From Anthropogastromicrobium sp050944455 (GTDB lineage: Bacteria > Bacillota > Clostridia > Lachnospirales > Lachnospiraceae), in NCBI GenBank assembly GCA_050944455.1, contig JBMNRC010000004.1, forward strand, positions 1 to 64,000: a DNA stretch of 64,000 nucleotides, in the 5' to 3' direction. The first letter of the stretch is position 1. Every line of letters begins with the position of its first letter. The notes beneath the pieces were generated by a model. It did not search any database. It saw only the letters and a program-made list of their open reading frames with translations, and was not told where the DNA came from. The position numbers and the translations under genes were made by a program. Positions 49,627-57,604 of this stretch are shown one piece after another.

Positions 49627-49967
49627 GTACCCGCGCGAACCCTGCCGGCTTCAGGTGAACACGCCTGCGTCTGTTCCTGTCGGGATCCGGAAACCGATTT
49701 CTGCCCGGCTGTCCGGTTTCCTCCGCTGTCCGGCGCAGAGCCGTGCCATGACCGCGTTCCTGAAATCCGGAACAGAGCCGGGGTTCCTGACCTCGCTCCG
49801 GACAACAGGCGATGAACCGGGTTCTGCCCGCGTCCTGACACCCGGCGCTGGACCGGGCTCCCGGCCGCTCTTCTTGACACCCGGTGCATCCTAACCTATA
49901 ATCACGTGGACGCAACTGCCATATTTCAGCCCGCCGAACCGCGAGCTTCTGTACAGCGGAGGAAAAA
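49627..49967 (+). other. 341-bp gap before the DAHP synthase gene
   Basis: Apart from the promoter at 49874-49902 I see no gene or known RNA. Words such as CTGTCCGG and TGACACCCGG(C/T)G occur twice, the latter once as part of the -35 region (49837 and 49875). Confidence 0.5.
49874..49902 (+). promoter_or_regulatory. Consensus promoter of the DAHP synthase gene
   Basis: Exact TTGACA (49874-49879), 17 bp, TATAAT (49897-49902). Leader about 58 nt. Confidence 0.9.
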
Positions 49968-50996
49968 ATGAGCTTTACCTATGTGAGAAAACTGCCGTCC
50001 CCGGACTGGCTGAAAGAAGAGTATCCTGTTACCAGGGAGGAGGCCGCGGCAAAAGCGGAGAGGGATCGGATGATCCGCGACTGCATCACGGGGAAAAGCG
50101 ATAAATTTCTCGTCATCATCGGACCCTGCTCGGCGGACAATGAGGACGCGGTCTGCGACTATATCGGCAGGCTGGCGGAAGTCCAGGAAAAAACGGCTGA
50201 CAGGCTGGTGATCATCCCGAGAATCTACACCAACAAACCGCGCACGACGGGCGACGGCTACAAGGGCATGATGCATCAGCCGGATCCCGAAAAAAAGCCT
50301 GACGCTCTTGCCGGCATCATCGCGATCCGCAAGATGCATCTCCGCGCGGTGCGCGAGTCGGGCCTGACGGCGGCGGATGAAATGCTTTATCCGGAGAACT
50401 GGACCTATCTTTCCGACATTCTGTCCTATGTCGCGATCGGCGCCCGGTCTGTGGAGAACCAGCAGCACCGCCTGACCAGCAGCGGGCTGGAGATTCCTGT
50501 GGGAATGAAAAACCCGATGAGCGGGGATTTCTCGGTTATGCTCAATTCCGTACATGCCGCGCAGCACGGCCATGACTTCATATTCAGGGACTGGGAAGTG
50601 AGCACCAGCGGCAATCCGCTCGCGCACACCATTCTCCGCGGATATGTCAACAAGCACGGCCAGGCGATGCCCAATTATCACTATGAGGACCTGATGCTGC
50701 TGTATCAGATGTACCATGAGCGCACGCTGCAGTATCCAGCCTGCATAGTCGACGCCAACCATTCCAATTCCGGCAAAAAGCACATGGAGCAGATCCGCAT
50801 CGTGAAGGAAGTGCTCCACAGCCGCCAGGAAAGCCCCGAACTCCGCGGGCTGGTCAAGGGAGTCATGATCGAGAGCTACATCGAGGGCGGAAACCAGAAG
50901 ATCGGCGAACATATCTACGGGAAATCGATCACCGATCCGTGCCTCGACTGGGTCAGCTCCGAAAAGCTTCTGTACGAAATAGCGGAGCGCGCATGA
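49968..50996 (+). CDS. 3-deoxy-7-phosphoheptulonate synthase (class I)
   Basis: 342 residues, AroFGH type. Condenses PEP and erythrose-4-phosphate, first step of aromatic amino acid synthesis. IGPCSADNEDAV, PRIYTNKPRTTGDGYKGMM, SVENQQHR, GMKNPMSGD, DANHSNSGKKH and IEGGNQ correspond to family motifs. The PRTT segment reads TTGDGYKG rather than the enteric TTVGWKG, a clostridial-type difference. The rest of the shikimate pathway is not in this window. Overlaps the next gene as ATGA. Confidence 0.88.
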   Translation: MSFTYVRKLPSPDWLKEEYPVTREEAAAKAERDRMIRDCITGKSDKFLVIIGPCSADNEDAVCDYIGRLAEVQEKTADRLVIIPRIYTNKPRTTGDGYKGMMHQPDPEKKPDALAGIIAIRKMHLRAVRESGLTAADEMLYPENWTYLSDILSYVAIGARSVENQQHRLTSSGLEIPVGMKNPMSGDFSVMLNSVHAAQHGHDFIFRDWEVSTSGNPLAHTILRGYVNKHGQAMPNYHYEDLMLLYQMYHERTLQYPACIVDANHSNSGKKHMEQIRIVKEVLHSRQESPELRGLVKGVMIESYIEGGNQKIGEHIYGKSITDPCLDWVSSEKLLYEIAERA

Positions 50997-51919
50997 ACGC
51001 GGCGGGAGCCGGACTGCTTGCCGCGGCGGGGGCGCTCGGCGCCTGTTCCCTGTACGAAACCAGGCATTTTGTCCGACTGGATTATGAGATCCGCAGCAGC
51101 CTTCTCTCACCGGCGTGGAACGGCGTGAAGGCGGTATTCATCTCTGATCTCCACGAAAAGAGCTACGGGCGCGGAAACCAGCGCCTGAAGCAGGCGATCG
51201 CTGATGCCGGCCCGCAGATGATTCTGATCGGCGGGGACATGATCATCACAAAAAGAGGAGCGGATCCTGACTTTGAGGTATCGACGGATCTGCTCCGTTT
51301 TCTTTCCGCCAGGTGGCCTGTGTATTACGCACCGGGCAATCACGAGAGGCGGATGCTCGACAGCCCGGAGCTCTATCCGGGATGGAAGGAAGAAGTATTC
51401 GGGGCAATCAGGGCGGCCGGGGTGCATTATCTGTCCAACCGGACGGAAACCCTGTCGCGCGGGGGAAGCCGGCTGTATCTCACCGGACTTGACCTGTCCC
51501 GGGTCTACTACCTGAGGGGGAACGCGGCCAGGCCAGGCGGGCGGACGATTGAGCGGCTTGCAGGCCCCGCACACGGTGACGGGTTCAACCTGCTTCTCGC
51601 GCACAATCCCGCCTACGCGGAATATTACGCGCGCTGGGGCGCGGACTGCACGCTCTCAGGCCATTTCCACGGCGGACTTGTCCGGGTCCCGCGCCTCGGA
51701 GGGCTGGTTTCACCCGAACTGAAGATTTTCTCCCCCTACACCGGGAATCTGGTGGAGAAGGGGGGAATGCCCGAAATCATCAGCTCCGGCCTTGGCACGC
51801 ATACCGTTAACGTCCGGCTGCTGAACCGCCCTCAGCTGATTGTGCTGCATTTTACCGGAACAATGCGGGGAGAGAGGCCGGAACGGCCGGGAAAGACTTC
51901 GGTCAGGCTGCTCCGCTGA
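50993..51919 (+). CDS. Metallophosphoesterase, YkuE/YaeI-like
   Basis: 308 residues. Calcineurin-like motifs in order: ISDLHEK, GGDM, GNHE, LLAHNP and SGHFHGG. The N-terminal ~25 residues are hydrophobic and contain LGAC at Cys18, so it may be a lipoprotein or membrane-anchored enzyme facing outside. Relatives act on UDP-diacylglucosamine or unknown phosphodiesters. Start overlaps the DAHP synthase stop by 4 bp, so it is coupled to it, though no pathway link is evident. Confidence 0.8.
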   Translation: MNAAGAGLLAAAGALGACSLYETRHFVRLDYEIRSSLLSPAWNGVKAVFISDLHEKSYGRGNQRLKQAIADAGPQMILIGGDMIITKRGADPDFEVSTDLLRFLSARWPVYYAPGNHERRMLDSPELYPGWKEEVFGAIRAAGVHYLSNRTETLSRGGSRLYLTGLDLSRVYYLRGNAARPGGRTIERLAGPAHGDGFNLLLAHNPAYAEYYARWGADCTLSGHFHGGLVRVPRLGGLVSPELKIFSPYTGNLVEKGGMPEIISSGLGTHTVNVRLLNRPQLIVLHFTGTMRGERPERPGKTSVRLLR

Positions 51920-51949
51920 CATTTTCCCCGCGTCGGAGGAATTCACAGG

Positions 51950-52735
51950 TTGCTTTCTGTTAAACTGGATGTGTTTGAGGGACCGCTGGATCTGCTTCTC
52001 AGCCTGATCGACCGGAACAAGGTCAGCATCTACGACATTCCCATCGCGGAAATCACCGACCAGTATCTGGAGGCGGTGTCCGGGATGCAGCAGGCCGATC
52101 TGGACCTTTCGAGCAGTTTTCTGCTGATGGCGGCCGAACTTCTGGATATCAAGGCCAGGATGCTGCTGCCGGCCGAGAAGGATGAGGACGGTGTGGAAAT
52201 CGATCCGCGCAGCGAGCTGGTGAAGCGGCTGGCTGAATATAAACTGTGCCGGAGCCTTGCCCGGGACCTGAACCGGGATTACGAGGAAGCGGGAAAGACG
52301 CTCTACCGCGGTCCGTCCCTGCCGGAGGAAGTCCGAAGGTACGTTCCGCCGACCGACACGGAGGGCCTGCTCGAGGGCGTCACGCTCACGGGCCTGCTCA
52401 GGGTGTTCCGGGATGTATACCGCAGGCAGATCGACCGGATCGATCCCGTCAGGAGCGGTTTCGGCCGGATCGAACAGAATCCCGTGCGTCTCTCGGACTG
52501 CCTGGTGCGGGTGTTCGATTACGGCAGCCGCAAAAAGAGGTTTTCGTTCAGGGCGCTGCTGGAGAAATCAGAGTCCAGGCAGGAGACGGTCGTCACTTTC
52601 CTGGCCTGCCTCGAGCTGATCCATATCGGCAGGCTGTCCGTGCAGCAGGACCATCCTTTCTCGGAGATAGAATTTACCTGGAATGAGGACTGCGACACAA
52701 CGATCACAGTGGAAGAAATGGAACAGTATGACTGA
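51950..52735 (+). CDS. scpA: Segregation and condensation protein A
   Basis: 261 residues from a TTG start with CGGAGGA 9 bp upstream. Kleisin that bridges SMC heads. Family start VKLDVFEGPLDLLLSLID, internal FLLMAAELLDIKA.MLLP and C-terminal winged helix (VVTFLACLELIHIGRL). Overlaps scpB by 8 bp. Confidence 0.94.
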   Translation: MLSVKLDVFEGPLDLLLSLIDRNKVSIYDIPIAEITDQYLEAVSGMQQADLDLSSSFLLMAAELLDIKARMLLPAEKDEDGVEIDPRSELVKRLAEYKLCRSLARDLNRDYEEAGKTLYRGPSLPEEVRRYVPPTDTEGLLEGVTLTGLLRVFRDVYRRQIDRIDPVRSGFGRIEQNPVRLSDCLVRVFDYGSRKKRFSFRALLEKSESRQETVVTFLACLELIHIGRLSVQQDHPFSEIEFTWNEDCDTTITVEEMEQYD

Positions 52736-53510
52736 TCATAACGAAAACACAGCATCGGCCGGAGCGCAGGGAGAGCCGTCCGAAACGTCCGGAGAACGGG
52801 CGGAAGCTGCGCCGGCGGAGAGGAATGAACAGCCCGGGGGCGGAGAAAAAACATCCGGAATGCCTGAGGAAGAAGAAAAAGCCGTCTCACCGGACAGACA
52901 GGAACTGCCCGGGGACGGGGATAAGCCGTCCGGAACTTCCGGAGAAAAAGATGAGCTCACCGCAGAGGGCATCCTTGAGGGAATGCTGTTTGCCTCGGGA
53001 ACCAGTGTTTCCATCGCGGCGCTCGCGGAGGCCATGGAGATGCCGGAGGCCGAAATCCGCAGAGCCCTGAAGAATCTGCAGGAGAAATACGGGGAAAAGG
53101 ACCGGGGAATCCGCCTGGCGTTTTTTGACGGCCGGGTGCAGCTGTGCACGAAGCCGGAGACGTACGGCAGGCTGATCCGCCTGACGTCCAGACCGCACAG
53201 GCCGGTCCTGACCCAGCCGATGCTGGAGACTCTCTCGATCATCGCCTACCGCCAGCCCGTGACGAGGATGGAGATCGACCAGATCCGCGGCGTCAAATCG
53301 GACCACGCGGTCTCAAGGCTTCTGGATTACAACCTGATCGAGGAGGCCGGGCGTCTCGACACGCCCGGAAGGCCCATCGTTTTCGCGACGACCGAGGAAT
53401 TCCTCCGCAGCTTCGGGATTTCGTCGCTTGCGGAGCTTCCGGCAGTGCCGGAGGCGGAGAAGGAGCAGTTCCGCGAGGAAGCGGAGAAGGAAGTGCCTGT
53501 GGATGTCTGA
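52728..53510 (+). CDS. scpB: Segregation and condensation protein B with acidic N-terminal tail
   Basis: 260 residues. Two winged helices beginning near residue 80 (ILEGMLFASGTSVSIAALAEAM ... QPMLETLSIIAYRQPVTR.EI..IRGVKSD). The first ~75 residues are Glu/Gly/Ser/Pro-rich with two imperfect copies of (P)GGG/DGEK.SG.P-EE; most ScpB proteins lack them. Start is the ATG overlapping scpA. Forms the condensin with SMC and ScpA. Confidence 0.92.
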   Translation: MTDHNENTASAGAQGEPSETSGERAEAAPAERNEQPGGGEKTSGMPEEEEKAVSPDRQELPGDGDKPSGTSGEKDELTAEGILEGMLFASGTSVSIAALAEAMEMPEAEIRRALKNLQEKYGEKDRGIRLAFFDGRVQLCTKPETYGRLIRLTSRPHRPVLTQPMLETLSIIAYRQPVTRMEIDQIRGVKSDHAVSRLLDYNLIEEAGRLDTPGRPIVFATTEEFLRSFGISSLAELPAVPEAEKEQFREEAEKEVPVDV

Positions 53511-53683
53511 CGCGGGCCTGAGGCCTGACGCCGGCCGCCGCGCCTGCGGGCGCAATATCGTGCGGACGCGGCGCCTCCGGCGGGTAAGAGAGGCAAAACC
53601 GGCGGAACAGGCGAAGCCGCGGAAGTACGCGGGAAAATTCTGTCAGAGCGCAGAACAGCCGAAGCAGAAAGGAGGACTGCATC

Positions 53684-54613
53684 ATGAGGACCGGGGAAAG
53701 GTCGCTTGTCTCATCGACGAAGCTGGACCAGCTCTATGTGAAGATCTGGCTTCCGGATCAGGATCCCAGAGTCATCGTACAGATCTCTCACGGCATGATG
53801 GAGTACGTGGACCGCTACGGAGATTTTGCATCGTTTCTCTGTGAGAACGGCATCGGCGCGGTCGGAAACGATCACCTGGGCCATGGGAAAACCGCGGGAG
53901 GCCCTTCGCAGTACGGATATTTCGCGGCGCACGACGGAGATCAGGCACTCGTGGAAGACCTCCATATCGTGACAAAATACATCCACAGGCATTACCCGCA
54001 GGCCAGGGTGATCCTGCTTGGGCACAGCATGGGTTCTTTTCTTGCCAGGGTATACATGACGAAATACTCCCGCGACGTTTCCGGGGTAATCCTGTCCGGA
54101 ACCGGGCACTATTCAAAGGCGACGGCACAGGCGGGCAGCTTTCTGGCGCACACGGTAAGGTTCTTCCGCGGGGATTTCTACCGCAGCAGCCTGCTCCACA
54201 ATATGGTGCTCGGGAGCTTTCAGAAAGTCTACCAGGACGACGAATATCCGAGCTGGCAGACCAAAGACATGAAAATCCAGGCCGAGTATGACAGCTGCCC
54301 GGCGGACCAGTTTAAGTTTACGGCTTCGGCGTATGTAGATTTTTTCAAAATCCTGAAGTATCTTGCGGAGGGGAAAAACCTGGACAGGATCCGGAAAGAC
54401 CTGCCGGTGCTGATTGCCTCGGGAAGCGGCGATCCCGTGGGAAACTACGGAAAGGCCGTCCTGCAGACCGCGGACGAACTGAAGGCCGCGGGGCTGAAAG
54501 ACGTGACGGCGAAAATCTACGACGGCGACCGGCACGAAATCCTGAACGAGCTTGACCGAAAGACTGTCTACAGGGATTTCCTGGACTGGATCAGAAAAAA
54601 AACAGGCACCTGA
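53684..54613 (+). CDS. Alpha/beta hydrolase, monoacylglycerol lipase-like
   Basis: 309 residues. Serine-hydrolase (Hydrolase_4) family: oxyanion segment QISHGMMEYVDRYGDFA, nucleophile elbow GHSMGS (Ser115), acid and base near IASGSGDPVG and DGDRHEILNE. Similar proteins hydrolyse monoacylglycerols or lysophospholipids. Preceded by AAAGGAGG; it seems to be a single-gene unit between scpB and comM. Confidence 0.85.
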   Translation: MRTGERSLVSSTKLDQLYVKIWLPDQDPRVIVQISHGMMEYVDRYGDFASFLCENGIGAVGNDHLGHGKTAGGPSQYGYFAAHDGDQALVEDLHIVTKYIHRHYPQARVILLGHSMGSFLARVYMTKYSRDVSGVILSGTGHYSKATAQAGSFLAHTVRFFRGDFYRSSLLHNMVLGSFQKVYQDDEYPSWQTKDMKIQAEYDSCPADQFKFTASAYVDFFKILKYLAEGKNLDRIRKDLPVLIASGSGDPVGNYGKAVLQTADELKAAGLKDVTAKIYDGDRHEILNELDRKTVYRDFLDWIRKKTGT

Positions 54614-54740
54614 AGGCAAAACATCTCCCCTCGGCGGAAGCATCCGTCGGAGGCTGAAAACTGTCCGCGGGCAGAATCTGCCCGCGGCGCAATCCATCAC
54701 TGAACTGCAAATCTGCCGGCTCTGCCGGCCGGCTTAAACC

Positions 54741-54790
54741 AGAGGACCAGGCTCCCGGAATTCAGGGGAGCAGGGTCCTCTTTTGTTTTT
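54741..54790 (+). terminator. Terminator of the hydrolase gene
   Basis: AGAGGACC with GGTCCTCT and inner GCTCCC/GGGAGC, then TTTTGTTTTT. A second hairpin without T run (CCGCGGGCAG/CTGCCCGCGG) lies at 54665-54687. Confidence 0.85.
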
Positions 54791-54877
54791 GCGGGGAGTT
54801 TTCCCGTTTCCTCCGGGGAAGCGGGATCCGTCCCCGGGTTCTTCCGGGAATGCTGCCGGAAGAGAAAGGAGAGAAGT

Positions 54878-56404
54878 ATGCTGGGTAAGGCAACCGGAGC
54901 GGCCCTCAGCGGGATCGAGGGACTTCCCGTCAATGTGGAGGCGGACTGCGGGGAAGGACTGCCGGTGTTTGAGATGGTGGGATATCTTGGCTCCGAGGTC
55001 AGGGAGGCGGGAACGCGGGTGAGAACCGCGCTCAGAAATTCAGGGTTTTATATTCCGCCGGCCCGCATCACCGTGAGCTTATCCCCGGCGGACCTGAGGA
55101 AGCAGGGCAATTACTTCGACATTCCCATCGCGGTGGCGGTGCTGTGCGCCGCAGGCTACCTGAAACAGGGAGCCGCGGACGGATTTCTGCTGATCGGGGA
55201 ACTGGCGCTGGACGGGAAGCTGAGACCGGTCAACGGCGTGCTCCCTCTGGTCAGCTGCGCGCTGGACAGAAACATCCGCAGAGCCATCGTCCCGAAAGCC
55301 AACGAGGCGGAAGGAGCTTCCGATCCCCGGGTGAAGGTCTGCGGAGCTTCCGACCTCGCGCAGGTCGCGGCTTTTCTCCGGAACCCGGAGAGCATTCCCT
55401 GGGCATCCCCCTCAGCGCATCCGGCGGAGGTCAGCGCAGAGCCCGACTTTTCCGACGTCAGGGGACAGCCTTTTCTGCGCCGAGCTGCCGAAGTAGCCGC
55501 GGCGGGTATGCATAACATTCTTTTTGTCGGTCCGCCCGGGTCCGGGAAAACCATGATCGCGAGAAGACTTCCGTCGATCCTTCCGCCGGAGACGCCGGAA
55601 GAGCAGATCGAAGTGACCAGGATTTTCAGCGTCGCGGGACTGCTCCCGGAGGGAAGCGGCCTGATGACCGGGCGTCCTTTCCGGGCCCCTCATCATACGG
55701 TGACGGCGGCGGCCATGACGGGAGGCGGAACGAACCCGAGGCCGGGGGAAGTCTCGCTGGCCAACCGGGGCGTCCTGTTCCTGGACGAACTGCCCGAATT
55801 CCGCAGGGAGACGCTGGAAGTCCTGCGCCAGCCCATGGAGGACGGATTTGTGACGATCAGCCGGGTGCACGGAAGCTTCCGTTTTCCGGCCCGTTTCATG
55901 CTGGCGGCGGCCATGAATCCCTGCCCCTGCGGATATTTTCCGGACAGAAAGCGCTGCCGGTGCAGCATCGAGGAAGTGCGCAGATACCAGGGAAGGCTGT
56001 CAAGACCGCTGCTGGACCGCATAGACATCAGCGCGAGAGCTTCCGAAGTGCAGTACGAGGAGATCGCCGGCGGGCAGGACGGGGAATGCTCCGCGGCAAT
56101 CCGGGCCCGCGTGGAAAAAGCCTTCGAAATCCAGAAAAGGCGGTATGAGGGGACCGGCATCCTGTTCAATTCGCAGCTGGCAGGGGACGCGCTGCGCAGG
56201 GCGTGCGCGCTGGGAACCCGTGAGGAAAAACTGATGCGGAGCCTTTTTCAGGCGCACCGCTACAGCGCGAGGGCTTACAGCAGGATTCTCAGGGTCGCCC
56301 GGACCATCGCCGACCTGGACGGGAAGGAGAAAATCGGAGAGAGACATCTGGCCGAAGCGGCCGGATACCGGGTGCTGGACGGCGGGAAAGGAGATCTGCT
56401 GTGA
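54878..56404 (+). CDS. comM: ComM/YifB-family AAA+ ATPase
   Basis: 508 residues. N-terminal Lon-protease-like domain (to ~180), then a Mg-chelatase-type AAA+ module with Walker A GPPGSGKT (218-225), Walker B LFLDELPEF and arginine region LDRIDI. ComM helps integrate foreign DNA during transformation as a branch-migrating helicase in Gammaproteobacteria. Adjacency to dprA fits a role in DNA uptake, but full competence genes are not visible here. Confidence 0.9.
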   Translation: MLGKATGAALSGIEGLPVNVEADCGEGLPVFEMVGYLGSEVREAGTRVRTALRNSGFYIPPARITVSLSPADLRKQGNYFDIPIAVAVLCAAGYLKQGAADGFLLIGELALDGKLRPVNGVLPLVSCALDRNIRRAIVPKANEAEGASDPRVKVCGASDLAQVAAFLRNPESIPWASPSAHPAEVSAEPDFSDVRGQPFLRRAAEVAAAGMHNILFVGPPGSGKTMIARRLPSILPPETPEEQIEVTRIFSVAGLLPEGSGLMTGRPFRAPHHTVTAAAMTGGGTNPRPGEVSLANRGVLFLDELPEFRRETLEVLRQPMEDGFVTISRVHGSFRFPARFMLAAAMNPCPCGYFPDRKRCRCSIEEVRRYQGRLSRPLLDRIDISARASEVQYEEIAGGQDGECSAAIRARVEKAFEIQKRRYEGTGILFNSQLAGDALRRACALGTREEKLMRSLFQAHRYSARAYSRILRVARTIADLDGKEKIGERHLAEAAGYRVLDGGKGDLL

Positions 56405-57519
56405 CGCGGGAAGAACTCTGGCTTCTGATGAGCCATCTGGATATCGGGAGCGCGGTGCTGCAGAAGATCCTGAAGGCGTTTCATGACCCGGAGGAAATCC
56501 TCACGGGCAGCGGGGCGGCGCTGACCTCAGCCGGATTTCTGACGGACCGGCAGAAGGGCGAACTGCTGAGAGTGCGCAGGGATGCCGCTTCGATTCTGCG
56601 GGAATCGGAACGGATGGAAAAAGAGGGAATGCGTTTCGTCTCCCGGGAACACCCGGATTTTCCGCAGAGGCTGCTGAAAATTCCGGACCCTCCGGCAGGG
56701 CTGTATGTGATCGGGAGGCTCCCGGACCAGGCCCACGCCTTTCTTGCGGTCGTCGGGTCGCGCGGATGCTCGGAATACGGAAGAGAGTGCGCTGAGATGC
56801 TGGCGGGCGGAGCGGCCCGGGCGGGGGCCGTCATTGTGAGCGGGATGGCGGCGGGGATTGACGGGACGGCGCAGAGGGCCGCCCTGCGGACAGGGATCGC
56901 CGGGTGCCCGAGCGAAGCTGTGCTCGCCGGCGGAGCGGACAGAATCTATCCCGCGTCCAACCGCGATCTGTACCGGGAACTTTGTGAGAGAGGAGCTGTC
57001 ATCTCGGAAAACCCGCCGGGGACAGTGCCGGAAAAATATCGTTTTCCGCAGCGCAACCGCCTGATCTCGGGCCTCTCGGACGCCGTCCTGGTTGTGGAAG
57101 CCCGCCCCGGCAGCGGGAGCCTGATCACTTCCGACCAGGCGCTGGACCAGGGCCGCACGGTGATGGCGGTCCCCGGGAATATCTTCTCGGAGCTGAGCTC
57201 AGGGTGCAACAGCCTGATCCGGCAGGGCGCCGTCCCCGTGAGCTCTGTGGAGGACGTCTGCGCTGAACTCGGGCTGATGGCCCCCGGTGAGCCCGGGGAC
57301 GAAGAGGAGGAGATGAACCTGACCGACCAGGAGAGGGATCTTCTGGACCTTTTCCCGCCCCGCGGAGAACTGATCCACTTTGAAGATCTCCTGATCCGCT
57401 CGAAGTATCCGGCGGGCGATCTGAGCCTGATGCTTCTCCGGCTGGCGCAGTGCGGGGCGGTGAAAGAGGCGCCCGGAAACTATTATGAGCTCGCCTTACG
57501 GAGAAGAAGGCGGCGCTGA
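56401..57519 (+). CDS. dprA: DNA-processing protein DprA
   Basis: 372 residues from GTG 56401, overlapping the comM stop (GTGA). Protects incoming single-stranded DNA and loads RecA. Rossmann core with VVGSRG.S.YG, SGMA.GIDG.A..AAL, YP..N..L, FP.RNR.ISGLSD and V.EA...SGSLIT. C-terminal winged helix about 300-370. The motif expected as IAVLG..V reads CPSEAVLAGGAD here, slightly divergent. Confidence 0.9.
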   Translation: MTREELWLLMSHLDIGSAVLQKILKAFHDPEEILTGSGAALTSAGFLTDRQKGELLRVRRDAASILRESERMEKEGMRFVSREHPDFPQRLLKIPDPPAGLYVIGRLPDQAHAFLAVVGSRGCSEYGRECAEMLAGGAARAGAVIVSGMAAGIDGTAQRAALRTGIAGCPSEAVLAGGADRIYPASNRDLYRELCERGAVISENPPGTVPEKYRFPQRNRLISGLSDAVLVVEARPGSGSLITSDQALDQGRTVMAVPGNIFSELSSGCNSLIRQGAVPVSSVEDVCAELGLMAPGEPGDEEEEMNLTDQERDLLDLFPPRGELIHFEDLLIRSKYPAGDLSLMLLRLAQCGAVKEAPGNYYELALRRRRRR

Positions 57520-57536
57520 ACGGGAAGCCCGAGGGC

Positions 57537-57565
57537 TTGAAAATCAGATTTTCCTGTATTATAGT
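57537..57565 (+). promoter_or_regulatory. Promoter of topA
   Basis: TTGAAA at 57537-57542, 17 bp, TATAGT at 57560-57565. Confidence 0.7.
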
Positions 57566-57604
57566 GACAGACGTGCCGCATCACGAATTTGGAGGATATA
57601 AACA

